A stretch of 10,323 nucleotides of DNA from Nitrosomonadales bacterium (GTDB taxonomy: Bacteria > Pseudomonadota > Gammaproteobacteria > Burkholderiales > Gallionellaceae): NCBI GenBank assembly GCA_003235435.1, contig QJWF01000041.1, positions 1 to 10,323 on the forward strand, given 5' to 3'. The notes beneath the pieces were generated by a model, which was given only the letters and a program-made list of their open reading frames with translations, was not told the DNA's origin and made no database searches. Shown here in pieces: positions 1-7,285 of this stretch. The first letter of the stretch is position 1, and every line of letters starts with the position of its first letter. The translations under genes and the position numbers were made by a program.

Positions 1-1096
1 GGTGCAGCGGCACCTCGCGCGAACCATCCTCCGCAATCCAGGCGCGCGCGGCATTATACGCGACATACCCCGCATTGGATTTTGGTGCACAGGACAGATA
101 TATGATTGCCTGCGCCAGTGCCAATTCACCTTCCGGTGTGCCGAGCCGCTCGTAAGTCAGTGCCGCATCCTGTGCCAGATGGATCGCGCGAGGATCGGCC
201 AGGCCGATGTCCTCCCAAGCCATGCGCACGATGCGCCGCGCCAGATAGAGCGGATCGGCGCCGCCGTCCAGCATGCGCACCAGCCAATACAAGGCCGCAT
301 CCGGATTGGAGCCGCGCACCGATTTGTGCAGCGCAGAGATCTGATCGTAAAACGCCTCGCCGCCCTTGTCGAAGCGGCGCAAATTCTGTGCCAGTGTGTT
401 GTCGAGGAACGCGCTGCCTATATTTTTTACGCCCTTGGTCTGAGCCGCGACCTGCAATTGCTCAAGCGCGTTGAGCAGCCTGCGCGCATCGCCGTCTGCA
501 TAGCCGATGATGCGCTCGCGCGCATCGTCATCGAACTCCAGTTCCGGCAAGGCAATCTGGAGCGCGCGCGTAAACAACTGCTCCAATTCCTCTGCCGACA
601 GGGCATGCAGCACATACACCTGGGCGCGCGAAAGCAGCGCATTGTTCACCTCAAATGACGGATTCTCGGTGGTCGCACCGATGAAAGTCACAAGGCCCTG
701 CTCTACGAAAGGCAAAAATGCGTCCTGCTGCGACTTGTTGAAGCGGTGCACCTCGTCCACGAACAGGATGGTGTGCCGACCATGCTGTTGCAGCATCAGT
801 TGCGCCTGCGCGATAGCATCACGGATATCCTTCACGCCGGATAATACCGCCGACAGCGGCACGAATTCGGCATCGAAGGCCGAAGCCATCAGCCGAGCCA
901 GTGTGGTTTTACCCACGCCAGGCGGACCCCAAAGAATCATCGAATGCGGCTTGTGTGACTGGAATGCCATCCGCAACGGCCGTCCATCGCCCAGCAAGTG
1001 CGGCTGGCCGATGACCTCATCGATGGTCTTGGGACGCAGTCGCTCCGCCAGCGGCGCGGCGGGTGTAGATGCTGCGAACAAGCTGCCAGTAATCAT
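1..1096 (-). CDS. rarA: Replication-associated recombination protein A (RarA/MgsA family AAA+ ATPase), 3' end cut by window edge
   Basis: RarA is an AAA+ ATPase related to clamp loaders and RuvB; it acts at stalled replication forks and interacts with SSB. I translated the minus strand from the ATG at 1096 and the frame stays open to base 1, giving 365 residues. About 70-80 C-terminal residues of the usual 430-450 are therefore outside the window. Visible motifs are Walker A GPPGVGKT (residues 57-64), Walker B LFVDEVHRF (111-119), sensor 1 GATTENPSFE (140-149), a likely arginine finger in LLSRAQVY (about 157) and sensor 2 GDARRLLNALE. The start is supported by a GGAA-type ribosome site a few bases upstream and by the typical opening MITGSLF. 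It lies 186 nt downstream of lolA, a common ftsK-lolA-rarA order. No frameshift or internal stop was seen. Confidence 0.95.
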   Translation of the reverse strand, partial: MITGSLFAASTPAAPLAERLRPKTIDEVIGQPHLLGDGRPLRMAFQSHKPHSMILWGPPGVGKTTLARLMASAFDAEFVPLSAVLSGVKDIRDAIAQAQLMLQQHGRHTILFVDEVHRFNKSQQDAFLPFVEQGLVTFIGATTENPSFEVNNALLSRAQVYVLHALSAEELEQLFTRALQIALPELEFDDDARERIIGYADGDARRLLNALEQLQVAAQTKGVKNIGSAFLDNTLAQNLRRFDKGGEAFYDQISALHKSVRGSNPDAALYWLVRMLDGGADPLYLARRIVRMAWEDIGLADPRAIHLAQDAALTYERLGTPEGELALAQAIIYLSCAPKSNAGYVAYNAARAWIAEDGSREVPLH

Positions 1097-1104
1097 CTGC
1101 TATT

Positions 1105-1280
1105 CCAATTCCATTTCGAAGGTCAAACAAGGCGACGAAGAGCGAACGACACTGGCATAACCAGCCACTTGCCGCGTATTTTGCGGCGTAGTGGATTGGC
1201 TAGTGGTTTCTTCAGTGTATTTGCCACGACTGGGAGTGAGCTGGAAAGTCAATGCAGTTTCACCGATGCAATGGAATTGG
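1105..1280. repeat. 11-bp inverted repeat flanking the lolA-rarA gap
   Basis: The 11-mer AATGGAATTGG is on the plus strand at 1270-1280 and on the minus strand at 1115-1105, so the two copies form an inverted repeat about 150 bases apart. One copy includes the putative ribosome-binding region of rarA and the other sits just downstream of the lolA stop. In a gap this short an exact 11-base match is unlikely but possible by chance. No function is known to me; it could be a regulator site pair or coincidence. Confidence 0.3.
1165..1194 (-). other. Hairpin in the lolA-rarA intergenic region, without U-tract
   Basis: The arms CCACT (1165-1169) with AGTGG (1190-1194) and GCCGC (1171-1175) with GCGGC (1183-1187) can pair, with a 7-base loop and a 1x2 internal loop. 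It lies about 90 bases after the lolA stop and 69 bases before the rarA start. No run of T follows on either strand, so it is not a classical intrinsic terminator. It may be an mRNA structure in the rarA leader. The rest of this 186-base gap shows no convincing promoter. Confidence 0.3.
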
Positions 1281-1282
1281 CA

Positions 1283-1897
1283 TTAATCGCTCAACACATC
1301 CGCGCCTTTGGGCGGGGTGAATCGAAACAGTCGATCCGGAATCTCCGGGTTGCGCTGCATCGAGGAAAATTTCAGCACGGTCCTGTTTCCGAACGTGTCG
1401 AACAGTTCCATGACGGCCAGGCCGGCCTGGTCATCGAAGGCCATGCGTATCCTTTCGAAACCGCTGTCCTGGGCCCTGGGTATCGCCCGCAACCATTCCA
1501 GCCGGTCCCTGCTGCCGTCTTCCGTCAGGGTAAAGCCGTTTTCGATCTCGTTGCTGCCGGAAAGCAACGCAGCCGGGCTGCTACCCAATGCCGCATCCAG
1601 TTTCTTCACTGTCACCTGGTTCAGGTCCGCATCGTACAACCAGAATTTCTCACCGTCGCCGACGATAAGCTGTTAGTAAGGTTTTTGGTAAGTCCAGCGG
1701 AAGTTGCCCGGACGCCGGAACTGCATGACCCCCGATGACCTTTGGATACGTTTGCCGGCCTGATCGAAAACCTCCTGGCTGAAATCCGCCTTTGCGGAAT
1801 GTGTCGCAGCGATAAATATCTTGAGTTTATCGATTGCTCCAGCATGTGCCGTGAGCGAAAAGAAAAAAAGCATCAAGGCAGAAAGAATAAATTTCAT
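1283..1897 (-). pseudogene. lolA: Outer-membrane lipoprotein carrier protein LolA, interrupted by an in-frame TAA
   Basis: LolA is the periplasmic chaperone that carries lipoproteins from the LolCDE transporter to LolB in the outer membrane. From the ATG at 1897 the frame encodes a cleavable signal peptide (residues 1-19, ending AHA) and a LolA core with RRPGNFRWTYQKPY, QLIVGDGEKFWLYD, LNQVTVKKLD and a family-like C-terminus, ending in TAA at 1283-1285. Codon 75 (1675-1673) is TAA, between QKPY and QLIVGDG. LolA proteins usually have Glu here, so one G-to-T change (C-to-A on the plus strand) would explain it. Both halves are in the same frame, so this is a nonsense change and not a frameshift. 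The full span of 204 codons matches normal LolA length. No other stop has accumulated, which suggests a recent mutation, an error, or readthrough. The only nearby restart, a TTG at 1639, would give a protein without a signal peptide. It starts 68 nt after the ftsK stop. Confidence 0.9.
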
Positions 1898-1942
1898 GGT
1901 TGTTTCTCAGTACGAGGAATTGTGAATCGGGCAAGGAAGTGT

Positions 1943-1965
1943 GGATGGCGAGTGCTGCACCATCC
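1943..1965 (-). other. Hairpin directly after the ftsK stop, possible weak terminator or processing site
   Basis: On the minus strand GGATGGTG (1965-1958) pairs with CGCCATCC (1950-1943), an 8-bp stem with one G-U wobble and a 7-base loop. It begins on the base after the ftsK TAA. Only scattered T residues follow (ACACTTCCTTG), so it is not a strong intrinsic terminator. Its position suggests partial termination or transcript stability control between ftsK and lolA. The remaining bases up to the lolA ATG hold only a weak GAG ribosome site. Confidence 0.4.
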
Positions 1966-4251
1966 TTATTCCCGCCGCATCGGAGCGATCACTTCGCGGT
2001 TGCCGTTGCTCTGCATCGGCGACACCAGGCCTGCAGCTTCCATCTGTTCGACCAGGCGCGCGGCGCGGTTGTACCCGATACGCAAATGGCGCTGCACCTG
2101 CGAGATCGACGCACGCCGCGATTTGAGCACGATCTCTACAGCCTGATCGTAGAGCGGATCGGCCTCGGCATCCATGCTCACCATCCCGTCCCCGCTGCCT
2201 TCCGAATCTTCCAGAGAACTCAGCACTCCCTCGACATACTGGGGCGAGCCCTGTGCCTTCAGATATTCTGCGACCCGATGCACCTCCTGGTCGGACACGA
2301 ACGCTCCGTGCACTCGTTGCGGAAAACCCGTGCCCGGGGGCAAATACAACATATCACCCTGGCCCAGCAGGGTCTCCGCACCCATCTGGTCGAGTATGGT
2401 ACGCGAATCGATCTTGCTGGAAACCTGGAATGCGACGCGCGTCGGCACGTTGGCCTTGATCAGACCGGTGATCACATCCACCGAAGGGCGCTGGGTCGCC
2501 AGCACCAGATGGATGCCGGAAGCGCGCGCCTTCTGCGCAAGGCGCGCGATCAGTTCTTCGACTTTCTTGCCCACCACCATCATCATGTCGGCTAGCTCGT
2601 CGATGAAAACGACGATCAGCGGCAACTCTTCGAGCGGCTCGGGGTTCTCCGGTGTCACCGTGAAAGGATTGTTGAGCGGCTGCCTGTCCTTTATCGCATC
2701 GCGCACCTTCTGGTTGTATCCGGCGATGTTGCGCACTCCCAGCGCGGACATCAGCCGGTAACGCCGCTCCATTTCCTGTACGCACCAGTTGAGCGCCGAT
2801 GCTGCCTGGCGCATGTCGGTGACCACCGGCGCCAGCAGATGCGGAATGCCCTCGTACACCGACAACTCGAGCATCTTCGGGTCAATCAGCAACAGGCGCA
2901 CCTGCTGGGGAGTTCCCTTGTAGAGCAGGCTCAGTATCATCGCGTTGATCGCCACCGACTTTCCCGAACCGGTCGTGCCCGCCACAAGCACATGCGGCAT
3001 CTTGGCCAGATCGGCGACCACCGGTTTGCCGGAAATGTCCTTGCCCATCGCAATGGTCAGCATCGAACCCATGTCGGCATAAACCTGCGAACTGAGAATC
3101 TCGGACAGCCGCACCATCTGCCTTTTCGAATTGGGCAACTCCAGTGCCATATAGGCTCTGCCCGGTATCGTTTCCACCAGGCGTATGCTCACCACCGACA
3201 GTGCGCGCGCCAAGTCCTTCACCAGATTGGTGATCTGGCTGCCTTTAACGCCGACAGCTGGTTCGATCTCATAGCGGGTGATCACCGGGCCGGGGTACGC
3301 GGCAACCACCTTCACCTCCACGCCAAAATCTTTCAGTTTGCGCTCGATCAGACGCGAAGTGAACTCCAGCGTATCTGCAGAAACGACCTCGACATGCTGT
3401 ACCGCCTGATCCAACAGATGCAGCGGCGGAAGAGTCGAGTCATGTATTTCGGCGAACAGCGATGTCTGCCTCTCAGCTTTGGCACGGGCTGACTTGGCCA
3501 CCTCATACTGGGGCATTTCGATATGTATCGGGAGGTGCTCCTCGACGCGCCTCTTTTCCTCTTCAACGACGGCGACACGCTCGTTCATCGCTTGCGCACC
3601 GATACGCCGGTCCTGATAGGTCTGCCAGGCAAGCCGCGAAAATTGCCAAGCATTTTCCAGCAATGCCCCCAGCCAATCCACGAACCGCAACCAGGACAAT
3701 CCGCTGAACAGACTGAATCCGGCCGCGATCAACGCCAGCAGCAGCAATGTCGCACCGGTAAAGCCAAACAATCCTGGCAGCGCATCACCCAGCATGATTC
3801 CGAACATACCGCCGGCGCCGAGCTTTCCATCCTGGCTAAGTGGCAAAGTGACGTTCAGCGTATACAAGCGCATCGCTTCGAGCGCGCTGCTGGCAAGCAG
3901 CAAAACCGCGAAGCCGGCCAGAGAGACCCACCAGGCGCGCCTGCTGAAGATGCTGTCGGGACGCAACTGGTGATAACCCGCCCAAACCCTCTGCAGCATG
4001 AACACCACCCACCACCAGGCGGAAAAACCGAAAAGGTAAAACAGCATATCGGCAAGATACGCACCCAGAACTCCACCGGGGTTGCTGGTCACAGCACTAC
4101 TGACACTGTGCGACCAGGCGGGATCGGCAGGATCGTAACCATATAACGCCACGGTGAAATAAATCGCGCAAGCAGTAAACAGCAGCCAGCGGGACTCTCG
4201 CAGCAGCACCCACATCTTGCCAGCCGGGATATATCCTCTCGCTTCAGCCAT
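1966..4251 (-). CDS. ftsK: DNA translocase FtsK
   Basis: FtsK is a division-septum, inner-membrane DNA pump that moves chromosome ends and activates XerCD recombination at dif. From the ATG at 4251 it has 761 residues. The N-terminus has four hydrophobic membrane segments (about 20-42, 60-88, 105-128, 148-185). A short charged linker follows, then the alpha domain and the RecA-like beta domain with Walker A GTTGSGKS (425-432) and Walker [13 protein letters not shown] (about 543-554), the FtsK signature [20 protein letters not shown], and a C-terminal winged-helix gamma domain (about 698-761) that reads KOPS sites. The linker is far shorter than in the 1329-residue E. coli protein, as in many betaproteobacterial FtsKs. 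A TTG at 4260 would add three residues; neither start has a clear Shine-Dalgarno, so ATG is preferred. It is followed by lolA and rarA. No defects were seen. Confidence 0.97.
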   Translation of the reverse strand: MAEARGYIPAGKMWVLLRESRWLLFTACAIYFTVALYGYDPADPAWSHSVSSAVTSNPGGVLGAYLADMLFYLFGFSAWWWVVFMLQRVWAGYHQLRPDSIFSRRAWWVSLAGFAVLLLASSALEAMRLYTLNVTLPLSQDGKLGAGGMFGIMLGDALPGLFGFTGATLLLLALIAAGFSLFSGLSWLRFVDWLGALLENAWQFSRLAWQTYQDRRIGAQAMNERVAVVEEEKRRVEEHLPIHIEMPQYEVAKSARAKAERQTSLFAEIHDSTLPPLHLLDQAVQHVEVVSADTLEFTSRLIERKLKDFGVEVKVVAAYPGPVITRYEIEPAVGVKGSQITNLVKDLARALSVVSIRLVETIPGRAYMALELPNSKRQMVRLSEILSSQVYADMGSMLTIAMGKDISGKPVVADLAKMPHVLVAGTTGSGKSVAINAMILSLLYKGTPQQVRLLLIDPKMLELSVYEGIPHLLAPVVTDMRQAASALNWCVQEMERRYRLMSALGVRNIAGYNQKVRDAIKDRQPLNNPFTVTPENPEPLEELPLIVVFIDELADMMMVVGKKVEELIARLAQKARASGIHLVLATQRPSVDVITGLIKANVPTRVAFQVSSKIDSRTILDQMGAETLLGQGDMLYLPPGTGFPQRVHGAFVSDQEVHRVAEYLKAQGSPQYVEGVLSSLEDSEGSGDGMVSMDAEADPLYDQAVEIVLKSRRASISQVQRHLRIGYNRAARLVEQMEAAGLVSPMQSNGNREVIAPMRRE

Positions 4252-4267
4252 GAATGACAAACGGAAA

Positions 4268-4286
4268 AATAATTATCAACATCATT
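4268..4286 (-). promoter_or_regulatory. AT-rich putative control site upstream of ftsK (GATAAT -10-like, Fur-box-like)
   Basis: The minus-strand 19-mer AATGATGTTGATAATTATT matches the classical E. coli Fur-box consensus at 13 of 19 positions by my hand alignment. It also contains GATAAT (4277-4272), a 5-of-6 match to a sigma-70 -10 hexamer, about 20 bases before the ftsK ATG. No good -35 hexamer is found at normal spacing. The match may simply reflect AT-rich promoter DNA, since ftsK is not a known Fur target. Confidence 0.2.
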
Positions 4287-4339
4287 GGAAAAGCCTTCCC
4301 ATTGTCGTTTTCGCCCTGAAAATTGCCTCCGTCGTCAAC

Positions 4340-4364
4340 ACAGGGTCAAGCAAGGTTGCCCTGT
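4340..4364 (-). other. Hairpin 14 nt after the sco stop, possible operon-end structure
   Basis: On the minus strand ACAGGG (4364-4359) pairs with CCCTGT (4345-4340). The stem can be extended inward by CAA with TTG past one bulged A, leaving a 6-base loop. It lies just downstream of the Sco gene stop at 4379, where the biotin-copper transcript would be expected to end. No T-run follows closely, so it does not meet the usual intrinsic terminator pattern. The rest of the 127-base gap to ftsK holds only the AT-rich site at 4268-4286. Confidence 0.35.
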
Positions 4365-4378
4365 TCCGATAATATTCA

Positions 4379-5014
4379 TCATACCCCAGCAAGCAATGAC
4401 CGAATATCCTCAGCAATCCATGCGGGGCTCTGTCCGAGCGGAGCGCGCAACCGCACCCTGCCTTCAGGATCGATCAGAAACGTTCCGACGCTGTGATCCA
4501 CGCTATAGCCTGAAGAGGTCGGTTGTTTCTGGTAAGTCACATAAAATGACTTGGCTGCCCGCGCAGTGGCTGTATCATCCCCGTACAGCGCCAGAAAGGC
4601 CGGATGAAAAGCGGACACGAATTTCGCCAGCATCTCGGGCTTATCGCGTTCCGGATCGACCGTAATGAACAGAACTTGCACTCTTTCGGCATCCTTCCCC
4701 AACATGTCCAGCACTTGCGCAAGATCGGCCAGCGTAGTCGGACAAACATCAGGGCAGTGGGTATAACCGAAAAACAGCGCGACTACTTTGCCACGAAAAT
4801 CCGCCAACATACGGGGCTTGCCATTCTGGTCGGTCAAGCTGAAATTCGCCCCGGCCAGAGGCAAGCTTACATCGCTGGCATGAAACGGGGAAGGAAGTTT
4901 CGGCTCTTCGCATCCGGACAAGGAGATAACCAACAGCAATGCTGCAAGCAAAGAAACCAGTATGCTGATGCTCCAGCTTCCCTTGAATGATATTCTTTGT
5001 TCAAACAGCCACAT
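4379..5014 (-). CDS. Sco1/SenC/PrrC family copper chaperone lipoprotein
   Basis: Sco proteins have a thioredoxin fold, bind copper, and help assemble the CuA centre of cytochrome c oxidase or act as thiol reductants on the periplasmic side. From the ATG at 5014 the product has 211 residues. An N-terminal hydrophobic segment ends in a lipobox LSGC (32-35), so it is probably a lipoprotein anchored at the membrane. The copper motif is FGYTHCPDVCP, with Cys87 and Cys91, and the third ligand is His174 in SVDHSVGTFLIDP. ITVDPERD (117-124) is also typical. An upstream ATG at 5041 would add nine residues, but the ATG at 5014 has GGAG six bases before it and is preferred; with it the overlap with the preceding membrane protein gene is 14 nt. 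All three metal ligands are present. The partner upstream suggests a role in oxidase metallation. Which Sco subtype this is cannot be told from sequence alone. Confidence 0.93.
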   Translation of the reverse strand: MWLFEQRISFKGSWSISILVSLLAALLLVISLSGCEEPKLPSPFHASDVSLPLAGANFSLTDQNGKPRMLADFRGKVVALFFGYTHCPDVCPTTLADLAQVLDMLGKDAERVQVLFITVDPERDKPEMLAKFVSAFHPAFLALYGDDTATARAAKSFYVTYQKQPTSSGYSVDHSVGTFLIDPEGRVRLRAPLGQSPAWIAEDIRSLLAGV

Positions 5015-5711
5015 GGCACGCTCCAACCCATCCATGCACATAAAAGGTGTATCCGACCTTTATCAGCCCATATACGCCCAACGCCATCACCACCAGCCCA
5101 GCCACCAGGCGCACTCTAGGCGACTGCACCCACTGGCGGCAACGCTCCCAGAACAAACCGATCGCCAGCAGATTCGGCAAGGTCCCCAGCCCGAATGCAG
5201 CCATTGTAAGCGCACCTTGGGTAGTGCTACCGCTCGCCAGAGAAGTGACCAGAACACTGTATACCAGCCCGCATGGCAACCAGCCCCACAGCGCGCCCAG
5301 CGTCAAAGCGCGCGGCACAGTGTTCACCGGCAGCAACGTCGATGTGTACGGCTGCAAGCGTTTCCACAAACCGCTGCCAAGATTTTCCAATCGGCGCACC
5401 GCGCCCCACAAGCCGGCAAGATACATTCCCAACACCACCAGCATCAAACTCGACAGCGCGAACAGCAGATGCTGCACCGGCACCGCATCACGCATCAGCA
5501 TCCCCGCTTTTCCTATTGTGCCGACCAAGGCACCCGCTGCCGCATAGCTCGCAATGCGCCCGCTGCTATAAGCCAGGTGGAACGGCCAGCGCGTGCGGTG
5601 CTTCGGCAGCTGCGTGGTGAAAACGCCGACGATACTGCCGCACATACCCAGACAATGCACACCGCCCAGCAGCCCAACCAAAAAAACCGCGAAGATGCTG
5701 AACTCACCCAT
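5001..5711 (-). CDS. TauE/SafE-DsbD_2-like polytopic membrane protein (HCxxxC type)
   Basis: The product has 236 residues and about six hydrophobic segments. It opens with a membrane helix carrying GGVHCLGMCGSIV (Cys20 and Cys24) and has a second cysteine motif, GWLPCGLVYS (Cys147), in a later helix. This pattern belongs to the family usually named sulfite exporter TauE/SafE or DsbD_2, related to the membrane core of DsbD and CcdA. Relatives are often found beside cbb3 oxidase and copper-handling genes, so a role in thiol or copper chemistry for oxidase assembly is more plausible than sulfite export; this is inference. Its ATG at 5711 overlaps the bioD stop by 8 nt and has only a distant GGAA, suggesting translational coupling. 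Its stop overlaps the Sco gene by 14 nt. The substrate is unknown. Confidence 0.88.
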   Translation of the reverse strand: MGEFSIFAVFLVGLLGGVHCLGMCGSIVGVFTTQLPKHRTRWPFHLAYSSGRIASYAAAGALVGTIGKAGMLMRDAVPVQHLLFALSSLMLVVLGMYLAGLWGAVRRLENLGSGLWKRLQPYTSTLLPVNTVPRALTLGALWGWLPCGLVYSVLVTSLASGSTTQGALTMAAFGLGTLPNLLAIGLFWERCRQWVQSPRVRLVAGLVVMALGVYGLIKVGYTFYVHGWVGACHVAV

Positions 5712-6384
5712 TCGTTGAATTGCATTCCAATAGTCTCAAATCCAGATGCCGGGCAACTGCCTTCACATCCGGCTCAGCCATGCGCGGCACAACACCAAGC
5801 AGCGGCGCTGCGATCCTTTCGCGCAATGTGTCGATGTTTTCCTGCAACGCCTCCATATCCGCATGCTGCGCGTTTGCCACCCAGCCCGCGCATTTTAGCC
5901 GGTAATCTGCAATAGCTCGCACAGTCAGCAGCGCGTGATTGAGGCAGCCCAGCCGTATGCCCACCACCACGATCACCGGCAAGCCAAAATCTCTTGCCAG
6001 ATCGGCGCTGTTCTGCAGCTCGTTCAACGGCACCAGGAAACCGCCAACACCTTCGACGATCACGACATCCGCTTGCGATGCGAGTTCGCGGTACGCTGCA
6101 ACGATACGCGGCAACTCGATGTGCACGTTTTCACGCGCTGCCGCGATGTGCGGCGCGATCGCCTCGCGCAGACAGTAGGGATTCACCTGTTCATAACGCA
6201 ATGGCACCGTGCTCGTCGCAAGCAAAGCCTTCGCATCGCAATTCTTCTCGTCCGGATTGTACCCCGCCGCCACCGGCTTGAACCCAGCCACACTTTTGCC
6301 CTGCTCGGCAAAACCGTGCAGCAGCGCACAACTGACCGTCGTCTTGCCGACGCCGGTGTCGGTGCCGGTGATGAAGTAGCTCAT
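5704..6384 (-). CDS. bioD: ATP-dependent dethiobiotin synthetase BioD
   Basis: BioD closes the ureido ring of dethiobiotin from DAPA, CO2 and ATP in the cytoplasm, the penultimate step of biotin synthesis. The product has 226 residues, a normal length. It begins MSYFITGTDTGVGKT, with the P-loop at 7-15. The substrate and phosphate ligands Lys36 (FKPVAAG), Asp50 and Glu111 (VEGVGGFLVPL) are present, as is a WVANAQ segment near the nucleotide-base site. The frame is open further upstream, but the ATG at 6384 fits the family start and has an AAAGG ribosome site six bases before it. It follows bioC by 31 nt and overlaps the next gene by 8 nt. No missing residue was noted. Confidence 0.97.
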   Translation of the reverse strand: MSYFITGTDTGVGKTTVSCALLHGFAEQGKSVAGFKPVAAGYNPDEKNCDAKALLATSTVPLRYEQVNPYCLREAIAPHIAAARENVHIELPRIVAAYRELASQADVVIVEGVGGFLVPLNELQNSADLARDFGLPVIVVVGIRLGCLNHALLTVRAIADYRLKCAGWVANAQHADMEALQENIDTLRERIAAPLLGVVPRMAEPDVKAVARHLDLRLLECNSTNG

Positions 6385-6415
6385 GGCTTGCCTTTGTTGA
6401 ATCGCAAGCAGGGCA

Positions 6416-7285
6416 TCACAGTTTGAATGGCGTTTGAATGATAGCCCGGCCGTCGGCTGTTTTTTTCGGCTGCGCCTTCCATGCGTGACCATAGATGACT
6501 TCGAAAGTCGCGGGTAGCTTGCCGTTGAGACGCAGGGTTTCGTAGTTCCCCACGATGCGCGCCCATTTGGCTTTGCCCAGCATGCCAGGTGCTCGGCCGG
6601 CAGTTGCATTGTGCGCGCCTAAGCTGCGCAGATCCTGCATCATCGCTTTCACATCGACGTAGGTAAGCGTAATGCATTCCATGTCCATCACCGGCTCCGC
6701 AAAACCCGCCTCAACCAACATGTCTCCGATGTCGTGCATGTCGGCGAATCGGTTGATGTGGTTGTAAACATCCACGCCGTTGAACGCAATGCGCAGCTCT
6801 TTCAGAGTGTCGGGACCGAACGTGGAAAACATCACCAACCCTTCCGTCTTCAACACGCGCTGCATTTCGACAAAGGTTGCAGGCAAGTTGTTGCACCATT
6901 GTAAGGCGAGATTGGACCACACCATTTCAAAGCTCTGAAAAGCCAGCGGTAAAGCCTCCACATCGGCACACAATTGTTGCTGTTTTGATCCGCCGAACAG
7001 CTTCTGCCACCAACCCGAACTTCCCTGCGCGGTGCGCAACATTCCCATTGCGATATCCAGCGCGACTGTCTGTGCGGCTGGATAGCGTTGCGCCAAGTGG
7101 CGCGTTCCCCAACCTGTGCCACTGCCCGCATCCAGGATGCGCTCCGGTTGCAGCCTGATATAATCCAGGCGCTCCAGCATGCGCGAACAGACCTCCCGTT
7201 GCAACACCGCAGTTGCATCGTAGTGTGCAGCCGCCTTGCTGAAGGCGCGACGGACTTCGCGTTTGTCTATTTCAAATTCATTCAT
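6416..7285 (-). CDS. bioC: Malonyl-ACP O-methyltransferase BioC
   Basis: BioC methylates the free carboxyl of malonyl-ACP with SAM, which lets fatty acid synthesis elongate it to pimeloyl-ACP methyl ester. The product has 289 residues. It shows the class I methyltransferase motif ILDAGSGTG (50-58), the acidic VALDIAMGML segment, and the BioC-like blocks MVWSNLALQW and FSTFGPDTLKELR. The C-terminal part continues with HINRFADMHDIGD, typical of BioC. The frame is open 17 codons further upstream, but the ATG at 7285 overlaps the bioH TGA as ATGA, and a GAG lies eight bases before it, so this start is chosen. Its neighbour bioH encodes the esterase that removes the methyl group BioC adds. Confidence 0.96.
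   Translation of the reverse strand: MNEFEIDKREVRRAFSKAAAHYDATAVLQREVCSRMLERLDYIRLQPERILDAGSGTGWGTRHLAQRYPAAQTVALDIAMGMLRTAQGSSGWWQKLFGGSKQQQLCADVEALPLAFQSFEMVWSNLALQWCNNLPATFVEMQRVLKTEGLVMFSTFGPDTLKELRIAFNGVDVYNHINRFADMHDIGDMLVEAGFAEPVMDMECITLTYVDVKAMMQDLRSLGAHNATAGRAPGMLGKAKWARIVGNYETLRLNGKLPATFEVIYGHAWKAQPKKTADGRAIIQTPFKL

Noticed and set aside
2..1160. Plus-strand open frames of about 217 codons opposite rarA (2-658 and 507-1160)
   Set aside because: The minus strand encodes a continuous RarA with all AAA+ motifs, so these frames are shadows.
1283..1639. Treating the downstream half of lolA as an independent 118-residue gene starting with TTG
   Set aside because: It continues the LolA domain in the same frame as the upstream half and would lack a signal peptide, so it is better read as part of one interrupted lolA.
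1283..1897. A frameshift as the cause of the lolA interruption
   Set aside because: The distance between the two halves is an exact multiple of three and conserved residues resume on the codon after TAA, so it is a nonsense change.
2839..4146. Two plus-strand open frames of over 200 codons opposite ftsK (2839-3492 and 3523-4146)
   Set aside because: They are antisense to conserved FtsK domains, their translations look like reverse-strand shadows, and no ribosome site or known motif supports them.
4962..5915. A 317-codon open frame on the plus strand
   Set aside because: It lies antisense to the end of bioD, the TauE/SafE-like gene and the start of the sco gene, and its product is a His/Gln/Arg-rich sequence with no recognisable domain. 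This is typical of a shadow frame in GC-rich coding DNA.
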